Below, one piece after another: positions 37,176 through 48,375 of a stretch of 64,000 bases of DNA. The notes beneath the pieces were generated by a model. The model had not been told where the DNA came from, searched no databases, and saw nothing but the letters and a program-made list of their open reading frames with translations. The number at the start of each line of letters is the position of its first letter. Position 1 is the stretch's first letter. Position numbers and translations under genes: made by a program. This DNA comes from Oxytricha trifallax (lineage: Eukaryota > Ciliophora > Spirotrichea > Sporadotrichida > Oxytrichidae). The stretch lies in NCBI GenBank assembly GCA_000711775.1, contig ARYC01000647.1, positions 1 through 64,000 on the forward strand, written 5' to 3'.

Positions 37176-37460
37176 TCAATTGTAAGCTTAGGCCTTCCTT
37201 CTTGATGACTCTTCTACCAGTTTAGTGTGTTTTGGCTGTGAGTAGATGAAACTTTATTCATCATCGTTATCGTATTGTTACTCTGTTACTCCTGATATCT
37301 ATCTTTATGTTGTCTACTTCCAAAGCTGTTGTAATCTACTGAAGCTATTTCGACCGATTCTGAACTTGAAGCAGCCATCTCTTATCTTTTTCTGCAGTTG
37401 CATAGTCATCGTCTACACTTTCGAGTTCTCTAGTTCATCATCCTCAATAACATTCACCAT
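37176..37460 (-). CDS. unknown 94-aa acidic/basic protein
   Basis: ATG 37460 to TGA 37176 on the minus strand: MVNVIEDDELENSKVQTMTM, QLQKKIRDGCFKFRIGRNSF, QQLWKQTTQRQISGVTEQQY, DNDDEQSFIYSQPKHTKLVE. The opposite strand also has a long frame (37246-37620, Ser-rich), but its composition is typical of a shadow. The family is unknown. Confidence 0.45.
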
Positions 37461-37479
37461 CTCCCTCTCCTTTTTACTA

Positions 37480-38250
37480 TATTATCAGCTGGAGGTTGAT
37501 CTTGACAAAGGGCATTCTGGAATTTTTATTAAAAGTATATTGCAACTAAAGTCCAGGGCGAATCTTCAAATGGAGCTGCCATTGAAACAATTTCTCAGTT
37601 TAAAGATTTTGTGTGATTGAATGTCCGACACAGACAAATATCACAAGAACCGAGATATTAATACAACAAGTTTTCAGGGCCACCCAATGGTATTTATACT
37701 TCGCTCTAAGCACAATTTTTGGATATATTTGTGATACTGTCGATTTAAATTAATGCATTTCATGCGAATCTCTTTTGGCTGTTGCGCTTTTGCTCTAGTT
37801 TCTAGTTCTTTTTCCCAAATGAGCGAAGGATGCCCTGCTGGACTACCATTCTGCCTAGAGAGTTAGATAGAGTGCTTAAGATTTACCAAAGAGGTCAAGA
37901 TAAGGGTTCCCGCAGCTCCTTCTCTTTTGCAAAGTGACACGCTGTCTTCTCAATTTTAAAAATCTGTTGACCATCGCGAGTTGCTTTAACTTCCTAGGTA
38001 CCAGTGTAAGAATGAGTATATAAATGTATAATTGCAAGTAACCGTTTGCTTGATCTCCATTTTTGCTGCCACGAATAAGAGACTTTCTATCATTACTACT
38101 CTTTTAGTCGTTGCTCTTAAACTAGAAGTCTCAGCTCTAATTAAATTGCCACATCATATTCTTCTAACTCACAATATACTAAATGCTGCTTTTTTTCACT
38201 TATACTAAACTCTAAACTTTTATAGAGACCCGAGAGCTGCTTGTATTATC
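37480..38250 (+). pseudogene. YHYH-like secreted protein, decayed copy C
   Basis: An ATG at 37620 starts MSDTDKYHKNRDINTTSFQG and reaches GHPM, collinear with the MDSPSQTQ...AHPMP start of copy D. Further on, CIIASNRL and LQVTVCLISIFAAT match copy B, as does KLPHHILLTHN against KLPHHVIQHP. The conserved RDGH/WQPCDVD half is not recognisable after 38250. There are multiple frame breaks. Upstream, the GHSGIF segment corresponds to the G-H-H/H-F-G segment before the start of the other copies. Confidence 0.4.
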
Positions 38251-39329
38251 AAATACTGTAGAGTGATCTATGAACCATACAGAAGTGAAAAACTTTTATT
38301 GCAATCTTACGATGACGACATTAGTAATAGAAAGCGGTTCAGTAATTTTTACGTAAATGAGAACATCATTTTCTTCCAAAACAATTAAATATTGTGGTTG
38401 ACCCTCCTGCTATATCGTATTTGGTGATTGCCTCTCTGGACTGGCTTTTGTACTATCTTTTTTTACTTTTCAGTAGTGTAGGCTACATTTATGGCAGATA
38501 TTAATAAATTATAAGTCTGATTAATGTTATTAATTTTATTAAATACTCACATTAAAAATTTGTAGCTTGTCCAATATTGATTATAGGTCTATACGTATCT
38601 ATATATAAATAGTGATTAAAATGAGCAGATATTAACGTTCTTCAACAATGATCGAAAATTTTAAATACAAATTAATTTTAGCAACTTGCCTATTAATTTT
38701 CAAATTAATCTCTTATTAATAAAAAATTCCATCCTTAAGCCTTATATAATTATAATGCCATAAAATTTAAATAAAACACAAACAAATCTATAAAAATAAA
38801 AACTATTAATAATATAAGTTAAAGATCATTTTATAAATAGTTTAAGATTTGAATAATTTAAATGTTTACTATGATTCAGTACTTATTTAACTTCTTGGAA
38901 AATGGTTATACCAATATTACAAAGTTTTCAATGCTTAACTGCTTAATGTTCTGAATAGACCCATTATTCTTTGCCATTTCTAGGTTAATTTTGATAACTA
39001 TTCTTCATAATTAATCATTAAATTATCAGCCAATACTCAGATTTAGAATATTATATCGAATCAAATTTTATATATAAGAAGTTAAAATTTGTGAGAAATG
39101 AAAAATAAATATACAAAAAAAACCCATTAGGCAAAAATAAATTGGAGTGATAATTTATTTATATAAGAGCATCATTACCATATTAGGCAAATTAACCTGC
39201 AAATTCAATAATAATAGCAGAAAGCTTAAATCTGATTGCATAGAAAATATTAGCGGAAGAGATAAACTGTAATTCCTACTATTACGGGGGCTACCTTGCT
39301 TAGACTGCAAGCCCTCGTGAGATTCATGA
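38251..39329. other. no gene recognised
   Basis: AT-rich sequence with no supported repeat or coding frame, ending at the TGA that opens the long ORF at 39330. Confidence 0.4.
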
Positions 39330-40901
39330 CAATACTTTCCTTCCCTTTTATTTGCATGGCACATTCAGTTTGGGATCTTCGCTCCTAATCGTGGCTCCTC
39401 AACACATACCACATTATGCACTTAAGATATTCGATGTCAGAATGTTGACAGATATGTAGTTTCTCAAAAAAGCATTCTTAAAAATTAAGCCAATAGGGAC
39501 TCCACTGCTCTCTCAGCAGTAAGGCATAGCAGAGCCTCAGGATCTGTTTCCCGGAGAATATCTGTTCTCTTGCCTACAGCAGTAGTTTAATGGGCTTCTT
39601 CAGAAAATGATCATAATACTTCCAAGCTATACCAATCATAATCTCGCTAAAAGCGAACCAACTCATCTATAGGAAACTACAAAATTCGGGGATCACTGCG
39701 AGACTTAGCAAAACAGAAAGATCATTTATTCTCAGAACATGGTACCTACTTCTCAGCTTCAAAACATTCTAAGTCTTTTTTAGCAATGAGTCAAGCAATC
39801 AAAAAGCAGGCAGAGGGCAAATCATTAACTTCCTTACAAGCTGGAAACTCAAGAGCTAGCTTGCACTCTAATTAATTAAAAAACCATGAGATCTCAAAAG
39901 AAGCACTTAAAATAGCACTTTAACTAAAATGCTCATTTTCAGACATCTTAGACAACACCTATTCAATATAATCAGACTCAGACCTATCTAGTACCCCTAA
40001 GAGGTAGCCACGTCACAGATCGGTATCTTCCCGACCAACTAAATTTCTGGCTAAAGTACCTAATCAGAATCTGATCAAAGATATAATTCAATAATACCCT
40101 ATATTCTAGAACGATTATAGTGGTTACTACTCATGGCTTGTCCCAGACACTATGTTAGCACAGGTAAATGAAGAAGCACCTACTCAACCCTTAACTTAAA
40201 TAACAAATCTTCCAGACACTCCTATGAAAGAAGTGGAAGAAGCTAAGTAAACATCAACTTTATAATAATAACAAGAAGAGGAGATATAGCCATCTCAACT
40301 AGCCTAGCTACTACAGCCATCATTGAGACCCTAACCAAAGAAACAACTCAAGTAATATGTCCCTTAAGGACCAGAACTTGAACAAATCCTTTCCTTTAAA
40401 GCTTAGACCACTAAAACTTCCATTGAAATGACCGAAGAAGAACTCAAGAGATACAAACAGAAATTTGGCACTAACTCATTTAAATAACTTGAAAAATATC
40501 TATTCTTTCTCAAAAATTTGGAAGCCAAGAAAAATGTATTCACGAGAAAAGAAAACTCAAATGCACTTATCTCCTATAGGAGACACGTTGAACATATAGT
40601 CAGGGGAAAGGTAGGTGGACATCAAGAAACCCATATGAAAAACATAGAAGATGCAATAGAAGTCTATGAAAAAGACAGCTACTAATTCAACCCAAATAAG
40701 GAAATCTATAAATAACTCTACTCTGACTACATAAGGGTTCTAACCCATGTAAGAACATATATAAAACAAGAACAACAATTTGAAGGAGGTGAGATAGAAC
40801 TCTCCCCAGCCAACCCACCTAATAAAGAAAATAACTCAGACTGGTAGAGTTATTCAAGTCACTATGAAGATAGTAGTGATGACGACTGGGAGGACTATTG
40901 A
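39330..40901 (+). CDS. unknown long ORF; Gln/Ser-rich with acidic tail; first in-frame ATG at 39786
   Basis: From the TGA at 39327 to the TGA at 40899 the frame is open for 523 codons with TAA/TAG as Gln. The first in-frame ATG (39786, MSQAIKKQAEGKSLTSLQAG) gives 371 residues. Upstream codons still look coding (DRYVVSQKSILKNQANRDST), so the true start may lie in a separate piece. Order: basic Ser-rich N-terminus, SGYYSWLVPDTMLAQVNEE, a poly-Gln/Glu linker (STLQQQQEEEIQPSQLAQL), a helical domain (TEEELKRYKQKFGTNSFKQL to LYSDYIRVLTHVRTYIKQEQ), and an acidic tail (YEDSSDDDWEDY). It has no internal TGA, TGG is used for Trp, and composition is less AT-biased than the flanks. The family is unknown. 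A G+C-rich hairpin lies 170 bp downstream. Confidence 0.7.
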
Positions 40902-41072
40902 ACAAGTCCAACAAACGAAAATCGAAGTTGAATGAATTCGCCATGTTGACGACTATGGAAATGAAAGAGAGTCATACACTAACAAAGTTTTATGGTATAT
41001 AAGTTTTAGTTTGAATTAAAATTAAGACTAGTCATATGGAAAAAGGACTTGATCCTTTAACATATTTTTATA

Positions 41073-41098
41073 CTCGTGGGCCCTTGAGGCCCAGATAT
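41073..41098 (+). terminator. hairpin H1 downstream of the long ORF
   Basis: GGGCCCTTGAGGCCC forms a compact G+C stem with a TTGA-type loop in otherwise AT-rich DNA, followed by ATTAATTATT. It has the same design as the hairpins at 45.05 and 60.08 kb, each 3' of an ORF. A role in 3'-end formation is inference. Confidence 0.45.
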
Positions 41099-41114
41099 GA
41101 ATTAATTATTAGTG

Positions 41115-41192
41115 TGTGAGTGAATCGCTTAAGGCAAGGGAAATTAAAAATCTAGAGATCATATTTAATTCTAGATATATTAAATACTAATC
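41115..41192 (+). repeat. 70-bp direct repeat, right copy
   Basis: Matches 36111-36182 (GTGAATCGCTTAAGGCAAGG, then TAGATATATTAAATA). It lies just 3' of hairpin H1. Confidence 0.7.
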
Positions 41193-41559
41193 ATTATTGT
41201 TTATCATATATATTTACATAATAAATAGGGGCCATAAATTATTAAAGATGGCATTAGGATTTTAAATGAATTTTTCCTACCCTATTGTTTTTCTACTAAT
41301 GACTGAACAGCGTGGAACTCAAGAATATATAGTTCCAGAAAGTTTTTACCTATAGTACCCTAATTCTCTAACGACTGAATGAGGATTTTCTCAATATGTG
41401 TTTTTGAATGTTTTTTTTCCATCACCAAATATTTCAATGCATGTATCAATTTTCTCGTCCTGGTCGCTCACTGTAAATATATGTGATAAATGATAATGTG
41501 ATTTAATTTATTATTATTATTTATTATTATCATAATACTTACATTAGGAAATCAGGCAT

Positions 41560-42560
41560 TTTGGGACTTTCAGTTTTACAAATGAAGTAAGGGGCGAACC
41601 TTTGAATGGGGAGATGTCAGGGGCACCAAGTGATTCTCCATAAAAAGACGCAGGGAGATGGATTCTCCGAGTCAGACTCAGACATCTATCCCAGGTGCCG
41701 AGATAATCGAAGATCTTTATTTATTAGCGCACCCTATGCCGATATGCCAGGTGCCTTTCGCACATTTCCTGATACCTGAGATTACACTCTATTCTAGTAG
41801 CGAAGCCTACGAATTACTCTTTACCGCTGGCCTTTTCATTCTAATGACTGGTTATATTTCTCCATGCTTGCAGAGTGGTTTGCTTGGGGATTCCTATTAA
41901 TGTGACTAGACATTCGACGATGATTTGCCACTTTCAATTAGACACACTTGGGATTCCTGAAGCTCTATCACAAGAGCTCTATGCCATTTGCAATCTCAAT
42001 CAATAGGGTTCCCATCTACTCTGGGGCTACTTTTCTCTTATAAGACTTCTTCGCATCTATTAAACAATCCTCTATTGCCAAGAGGGTCGAAGTTTTATAA
42101 GGCTGTGCGGTTTACAAGATCTCTTGATTCTATCATTATTACTCCGGATCTCCATGATTCTTAGCTGGCAGGCTCTGCTCAACCGCTATTGCTACACCAT
42201 TCTGCTAAGATTTCCTAATGCTCCAAGGACTGCCTGAATTAGGCTAACACGAACCTTCCAACTGCCGAAAGATTCGCAAGTGTTGTTGGTCTTGCAAGAG
42301 ATGGTCACTTTGTCGTTGGGCATTACAAAACCACTGATGCTCTATGGCAGCCTTGAGATGTTGACGCTTGTAATGATGTTTCATTAAATGTCAATAATTT
42401 CTATTACTCCAACCTCCTCTCGCTATACACTGCTGCTTGTTGGGGACTCTGCTACTAGTATTGACTGTGTGGCGACGACACTTGATTCGACTCAAAATGG
42501 ATGTGTAGCTCTTATCACCCTGCATTGGTAGGCTTAGATAAAGAGGTTTCCATTTAAAGC
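41560..42560 (+). pseudogene. YHYH-like secreted protein, copy D
   Basis: ATG 41658 begins MDSPSQTQTSIPGAEIIEDL, continues AHPMPICQVPFAHFLIPE and ends its first frame near 41960. After frame changes the C-terminal half is recovered at about 42240: TNLPTAERFASVVGLARDGH, FVVGHYKTTDALWQP, TGA (Cys in copy A), DVDACNDVSLNVNNFYYSNL, AACWGLC. The G-x-A-R-D-G-H, W-x-P-C-D-V-D and C-W-G elements fit a YHYH-like domain. It is the copy that keeps Trp where copy A has TGA. Frame breaks and the TGA argue against function. Confidence 0.55.
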
Positions 42561-42639
42561 TGTTAGGATTAAACTATAATTCAGGCCAATAATTTAAAAA
42601 AGATCACATTAAATTTGGTTGCTTTTAGCATTTCGATTT

Positions 42640-42720
42640 AAAGCCCTATATATAAATATATATATATATATATATAAATTATATATATATATATATATAT
42701 TATATAATATATATATTATG
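42640..42720. repeat. TA dinucleotide repeat
   Basis: Nearly pure (TA)n with a few AA/TT interruptions. A second short (TA)n tract lies at 43121-43146. Confidence 0.9.
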
Positions 42721-43479
42721 TACTCTTGTTAACATTTAAAAAGCAACCAAATAATTAATAATAATGAAAATGCAATAATTTATTTGAATTTTAATTTAAA
42801 TTAACAATTTCCTTATCTCTGATAAATTTACTCTTTTAATTATTAAAATCAATTTGATTGCATTTTCAGTAGAATTATTTAAATATACGGTTAATTAATT
42901 AATGGATTTAGGTATAGTTTATAAGGCTACTTGATGAGCTATATGAAATAGATTAGCCTATTGTCTTGTAAATCCAGATATTTGCTAACAATCTCAATAA
43001 AAGTGTATTAAAAATTCTAGTATTCGTTAATATTATTTAACATTTGTTCTATATAAAATTAAATAATTGTAGGATATGTATTCTTTTATGACCTTTACAT
43101 ATTATGAGGTATTAAAGGAATATATATATATATATATATATATATAAGATACACTCATTTGAAAGCAATACTCAAACGAATTCCATTTGTTCAGTATTAT
43201 ATCTGTCTACCTAATTTTATTAGGGGATATCTTTGATTCAAAATAACTTGAATTTATCATTATGATATTTAGAATAATATAATAGGCTCCCAGTAAACCT
43301 AATAAAAGGTAATTGTAATTAAATATATAAATTATTATATGATGCATAACATAATATAAATATATAATATATTCTTTTTTACTATTAAATGACCATTTTA
43401 ATTTATATTTAGCATATTACTATTTAAAAGTAAATAGAAAAAATTACTGTTTTATGCTAAAACAATAACATCACTCTTA

Positions 43480-44050
43480 AACAAGTGTGTGAATTTACTA
43501 AGCAACCGTGATGTAGCAGTAGTGAAGATAATAACACCGAAAATCCATCACGCAACCACCCTGCTATCCTAAAACCAAGATATCACGGAAAGCTAAGCTA
43601 CATTAAACAGTTAATGCATGATAAAGCTAGAATGAGAGTCACATAGTGAAAGGAATGGCGAAAAACGCTTACCAGTCCCACTGATGATGGTAATGAAGTT
43701 CCTATTCTATTGCTGTGATAACTTCACTAACCTATCTAATGAGAAAAATATTCTAATTATTGGCTTATAAAGTTATTATTTTTAGCTTGTATAGTTATCA
43801 TTTTTCATTGTGAAAAGCTGAGAACTACTTCCATCTTGTTCCCTTCAACCAATGAAACTATACAAACTCCGGATAGCTAATCAAATGCAGGGAGATCACA
43901 TGGCCTTGTCTACTCAAGAAGTCTGGCAGCTAACAGATTCAACTCCGAAGACTGACTCCGTATTCAATTATCCTAGCAACTCTCTGTCTTTCAGTTGTGA
44001 GACTTAGTGCAGAGGAAACTCTATTGTTAAACCTTGGTATCAGAACTCTG
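43480..44050. repeat. member 2 of the two-copy family seen at 13.6 kb
   Basis: Aligns with 13640-14095 (GCGAAAAACGCTTACCAGTC, CCTATTCTATTGCTGTGATA, ATGCAGGGAGATCAC) but is more AT-rich and is interrupted by stops in the frame open in member 1. Near its end, TGGTATCAGA resembles a tRNA-Met primer-binding site, but no long terminal repeats or reverse transcriptase were seen. Confidence 0.5.
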
Positions 44051-45040
44051 GGAGCTGTCCTATCATCATATATTTACTTTTGAGTTTAATTTATATTATT
44101 AAAGTTGATTTAGTTAATTTAATTTAAGATTAATATAATTTGTTTCCTTCAATCTAATTTAATGATATCCTTTACTATCTACTATTGTTATATATTATAT
44201 ATCCCTCTATTCATCCAATTTCTTTTATTTTCAAAGTGCAAGCTAGAATAATCATACTTATATAGTCTTCACTTTATAAGTATTATTTATTGTTAAAATG
44301 ATGAAGAAATAATGATAAATGAAACTTATTGAACGAAATCTTTTTTACTGACAACAACATGATTATCTTATTTATTGATATTCCCCATAAAATATCAAAG
44401 AAATCTTGAATCTATTTGACGTTTTCATCACTATCATTAGCAGTGCTTTAAGGCTTTAGAAGATCAAATGTTTAAAGTCCTGTATTAACTTAACTTTTAC
44501 TGCTTTATAACAATTTAAGAATAATTAGACTTTGGTTAATTGTCTGATTACTTCAATACTTTTTCTGTTATTAATTTAGAATTATTATAATATCATTTAT
44601 AAATTTATATTAGCAAAGGATATTAGCATTTAAAATTAAACAAAAGTCTATATATTCGAATATTTGCATTCATAGATGCTTTGTGGCAATGTTTCCCAGT
44701 GTTTTACTCGTTAAGTATGTTTAAATTATAAGTATTTGTCTGCCATTATTTTTATTTTAAACTTACTATTTCAATGTACTTCTAAATATAGCCTCTTTAA
44801 GTAGAGGGAATATATTTATAAATATATTTAATTTATATATTATATATTTGCTTTTATTGCATTGAAATTATTTATAAATGGGGAATTAATTAAACCTCTA
44901 AGTTCATACTCGAGATTGAAATGGTTTGCAGTTTCAATCATGCCAGTCTGATGATATGCTAAGAATGATGAAGATATTTGTTATGATTAATGAGTATGGT
45001 TATTTTGTTACCTTAACATACTGTATATAAATATTAAAAC
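44051..45040. other. AT-rich stretch, no gene seen
   Basis: No coding frame or shared repeat was recognised. Confidence 0.45.
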
Positions 45041-45044
45041 ATAA

Positions 45045-45074
45045 TACGAGGGCTCAAAGGCCACTCAATGTTAA
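45045..45074 (-). terminator. hairpin H3 downstream of the minus-strand ORF cluster
   Basis: On the minus strand it reads GTGGCCTTTGAGCCCTCGTA: an imperfect GGC/GCC stem with a CTTTGAG loop, about 190 bp past the last ORF of the cluster. It resembles H1 and H2 in loop and position. Confidence 0.35.
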
Positions 45075-45257
45075 TCACTTGAGGGATAGGGTACCCTTAA
45101 AATTATATAAAAGTCATAACTTGTCTTTCTCCTTTTTCTTTGACCTGTTTGCTATCTTGATGATTCCGAGTCTGTTGTTCTTCATTGGCAGCTGATCTTT
45201 TCTTTTTCTCTATCTAATTATTCCTTTTTCAGAAAAAAATTTGTCTGTTTTCTCGAT

Positions 45258-45557
45258 TCAAGACCAATCAATAATAAATTTTTGGCAGAATCTAATATTT
45301 CTGAAGGGCAATTGAATTTTGTGAGTATTATTAACTTAATAATGTTTACGTTACACTAATACTTAGTCAAATATTAAGGTTTGGGATTATGGTTTGTGTT
45401 AGCATTCTGTAGCTATATAAACCTGCATCTGTGTAGAGAAGAATCTTATCTTTCTTATAAATGTTACCAAGATGTATCCAGTTGGCATTTGTCTTTGAGA
45501 TTAGTTTCTATTCTTATCCATGTTCGAATTAAGTTTGTTGAGTCTCTGTTCGCTCAT
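45258..45557 (-). CDS. ORF cluster, ORF 5: unknown 99-aa protein
   Basis: ATG 45557 to TGA 45258. It starts MSEQRLNKLNSNMDKNRNQS and continues QRQMPTGYILVTFIRKIRFF. The start codon lies one base after the TGA of ORF 4, as in tightly packed or coupled genes. The C-terminal half is Gln/Asn-rich. No family was recognised. Confidence 0.4.
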
Positions 45558-45558
45558 G

Positions 45559-46035
45559 TCAGTATTACCTATGTTTTCTAATGGCGTAGAACCATTTAAG
45601 GTATAAATCAAAACTATTCTTATAATAGTTTGATAGTTTAGACTCATCGTCTATCTTGTAGTCTTAGATCTAGGTAAAATAAAGCTTCTAAATCTATCGA
45701 TTAGCACTTCTTATAGAAGCTTACGTAGTGACTACTTGTTCTTGTGTGAGAGTTAGTTACTATCTATAGTGTCTGAGAAATATCCTCAGAGTTAGTTACT
45801 TGAGGCCGACTTTCTGATGAGAATTCAATGACGTGTCAATTTACATAGATGCGTCATCGTCTTAAAATGCTGATCTTTTCCGATGAGCAGGTGGAATATC
45901 TTTAGGAGTTTATTATTAATTAGGAAGATCCTTTTGTTAAAAAAATTAAGTTATTGAGGGTCTTAATCGCTTAAGCCGCCTATTTAATAGTGACTTATAT
46001 TTACATTTTTGGCTTCTTGATAGAGAAGACTTCAT
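45559..46035 (-). CDS. ORF cluster, ORF 4: unknown basic 158-aa protein
   Basis: ATG 46035 to TGA 45559, 159 codons with TAA/TAG as Gln. Very basic N-terminus (MKSSLSRSQKCKYKSLLNRR, LKRLRPSITQFFQQKDLPNQ), then PPAHRKRSAFQDDDAS, a helical Gln-rich stretch (LTQEQVVTTQASIRSANRQI), and an aromatic end (SNYYKNSFDLYLKWFYAIRK). Composition and lack of TGA make it the most convincing ORF of the cluster. It overlaps ORF 3 by about 180 bp in another frame. Nucleic-acid binding is plausible but unproven. Confidence 0.6.
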
Positions 46036-46120
46036 ATTCCATCAGAGTGACTAGTGGATCTCTGTTAATTTGTTTAAGAGAGTTTTTGTCATTTAGGATA
46101 GCTTTAAGCTTGGTTATCAT
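45854..46120 (-). CDS. ORF cluster, ORF 3: unknown 88-aa protein
   Basis: ATG 46120 to TGA 45854: MITKLKAILNDKNSLKQINR, DPLVTLMEYEVFSIKKPKMQ, then a Gln/Thr-rich end. Its ATG overlaps the TGA of ORF 2 (ATGA). Its second half shares DNA with ORF 4, so either one reading is a shadow there or the ribosome changes frame. The first 40 residues look real. Confidence 0.4.
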
Positions 46121-46353
46121 TTCTGAAGTCTCATCTTCCGTGTTCTGATTTTGTCAATTACTTTAAGAAATAGTTTCAAATGCGACATAAATGAGTAAAG
46201 AAGAATGAGTTGAATTTTGTCTTCATCTTTAGGGTCAATGTCGACTTTACTTTTGAAGAGATCCAATGTTTGCTTTAGGCAAACATCAATAAGTTTTTGA
46301 GGATTCTTGTTGTCTCTCCATATCTCTTTAATCTCTTTGTTAGTGCCAACCAT
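46117..46353 (-). CDS. ORF cluster, ORF 2: unknown 78-aa helical protein
   Basis: ATG 46353 to TGA 46117: MVGTNKEIKEIWRDNKNPQK, LIDVCLKQTLDLFKSKVDID, KDEDKIQLILLYSFMSHLKL, FLKVIDKIRTRKMRLQK. It contains no TAA/TAG codons and is predicted largely helical. A TGA lies nine bases before the ATG. It ends in a 4-base overlap with ORF 3. No family was recognised. Confidence 0.55.
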   Translation of the reverse strand: MVGTNKEIKEIWRDNKNPQKLIDVCLKQTLDLFKSKVDIDPKDEDKIQLILLYSFMSHLKLFLKVIDKIRTRKMRLQK

Positions 46354-46362
46354 TATGCGAGA

Positions 46363-46563
46363 TCATTATGATATCAGTTGTGGGAGAGAGATCCATCTTA
46401 ACTTTTTTACTTAGAAGATGTTGGCTTATTAAAACCCTAGACTATAACCTTGGTCTTGGTAGTATTGTGAGCTTATGTCTTTTTGAATGTCAGCTTTTGT
46501 GCTTTATTCATCAAAATTAAGTCTTGACTGTCTGGACCCTTTCTCCTACTGATTACGTTTCAT
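46363..46563 (-). CDS. ORF cluster, ORF 1: unknown 66-aa Gln-rich protein
   Basis: ATG 46563 to TGA 46363: MKRNQQEKGSRQSRLNFDEQ, STKADIQKDISSQYYQDQGY, SLGFQQANIFQVKKLRWISL. Nine bases separate its stop from the start of ORF 2. It could be the N-terminal part of a longer protein cut by a frameshift. Confidence 0.45.
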
Positions 46564-46569
46564 AGTAAC

Positions 46570-48285
46570 TATGTATGAGAAGCTTTTTATATTTTTAATT
46601 TAAAACTATTATTATTATTATTATTATATTGAGAAACGGAATCGATAATTTATTAGGTAGGTTTTTGAAAAAAAGTTATATAAATTATTAACGAGATATA
46701 TGTTGGTATTTCGCTTTGTATTTTCGACTTCTTTTTATATTATTATTTAGGATCTTCATCGCAGCTTAGCTTTTGTATAATGGCTATTTCATTCGTTATT
46801 TATGTAATAGACTATGCTGACATTTATAAATTGCTACTTTAATTAAGTTAATATGAACTTATTATCGATTAAATTGAAATCAACTCCCTCCAAATATAAA
46901 TAATGCTTTTAAATAGGAATATTATTTAATTTAGTTATATGTATTTAATCATTTAAATTCGTGACTTTTCATTATATATCCAGTGTTATGAGGAGATCTC
47001 AAAATATTCCAAAATAAGATTAGTCCAGATATTTTTAATACTCTAGTTTAATTATAATATGAAACATCTACTGGTATAAAACTGATAGAAATGTATTGTA
47101 TTTTTAAATTAACGTTTCAAAATTACAAAAATACATATTTGTAATCACTATTTATACTATTCATACTTCTAACTATCTTCATAATTTATAATTTAGGCTT
47201 TAAAAAATTATTATTATGTGCAAATGGTGTAATTGATGCCCATAAAATTACTTGAATATACGTTAAATATTTCTTAAAAAACAGCCATGCTTCTGTTGCC
47301 ATTATTAATATATATATTAGTAATATTAAAATAATCAAGGCCAACATTTAATATATAGGAATATTAATTTCATGAAATATAATAGCTTTTTAATTAACTT
47401 TGCTGCCTTTATGTGTGTCTCTGCATCTCTTCACTTAGTTACTCATAAATATTCTCTTTCTCTTGTTGTCTTCATTTCTCTCTTCCCCTTTTCAAATTCT
47501 TTAATTATAATTCATCTGAAGTAATTCATCAAAGTTCATACTTAAGAAGATTAATTGAACAGTCATCTATTCAGTTCAGTCTTATTCTTATTAATATTAC
47601 TAAAAGAATATTCTTATGGTTTTCATGCGAATCCCTTATCAGTTTGTTTGAAGCTTTACAGAGCAATGTCATCATATGAATATGATTGTTTTATCTGTAT
47701 GTTGTTTGGTCCAATCATCTTATCCTTAACTTAAAACAAGAAAATATCATAATTTTCATAATAATTTTCCCTAGGTTGTCTTAAAATAATAAAAACTATG
47801 ATATAAAATTTCTTATTTTCATTAATTATATAGATTTATATAAATTAAAACAATATAATTGATTAATATTAAAATGTAAATATATAAACAGGATTTAAAT
47901 CTCTCACATAGTGAAGATTAATAATATAAAGTCAAATTTAAAATGAAAATTAAATCATTCAAACAATTTTTGACAGAGTTTATAAAAATTTATGATATTT
48001 TAATTATCTTTAAAAAAATAAAAAAAAAAAAATTTTATATTATATAATAAAACAGAAATCTTAATTCAAAATTGAATAAATCAAGGTATTTATCTTTTTA
48101 ATAGTAAATTTAAATAATAAAATATTTTTAGAAAATATTAATCTCTACAACGAGAAAAAATAAATGCTTAAAATATCTAAAATACAGAATAATACAGAAT
48201 AAGTAATTTAAAACCACAGGCTGCATAAAACTATTATGAACATTCAATTTATGCCAGCAAAATGGTGAAGAAAAAAAATAAAAGT
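46570..48285. other. AT-rich stretch, no gene seen
   Basis: Unremarkable AT-rich DNA with long A/T homopolymers near 48010-48035. No supported feature. Confidence 0.45.
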
Positions 48286-48294
48286 TTTATAATG

Positions 48295-48375
48295 AATTTT
48301 GGGGAATTCTACATAACCATAACTTCTTAGAATGCGCATTTCCCATCTTTTTAATTATGTTACTATTGATACCCG
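48295..48375 (+). repeat. fragment related to one arm of palindrome P4
   Basis: GGGGAATTCTACATAACCAT, then AACTTCTTAGAATGCGCAT and ATGTTACTATTG match the left arm of P4 (16913-17040) with substitutions. Only one arm is present, so this is a remnant. Confidence 0.6.

Noticed and set aside
44035-44050. LTR-retrotransposon primer-binding site (TGGTATCAGA)
   Set aside because: Only ten bases match and no paired long terminal repeats, protease or reverse transcriptase were found nearby.
45381-45581. 66-codon plus-strand standard-code ORF
   Set aside because: Shadow of the minus-strand cluster ORFs 4 and 5, which have better composition.
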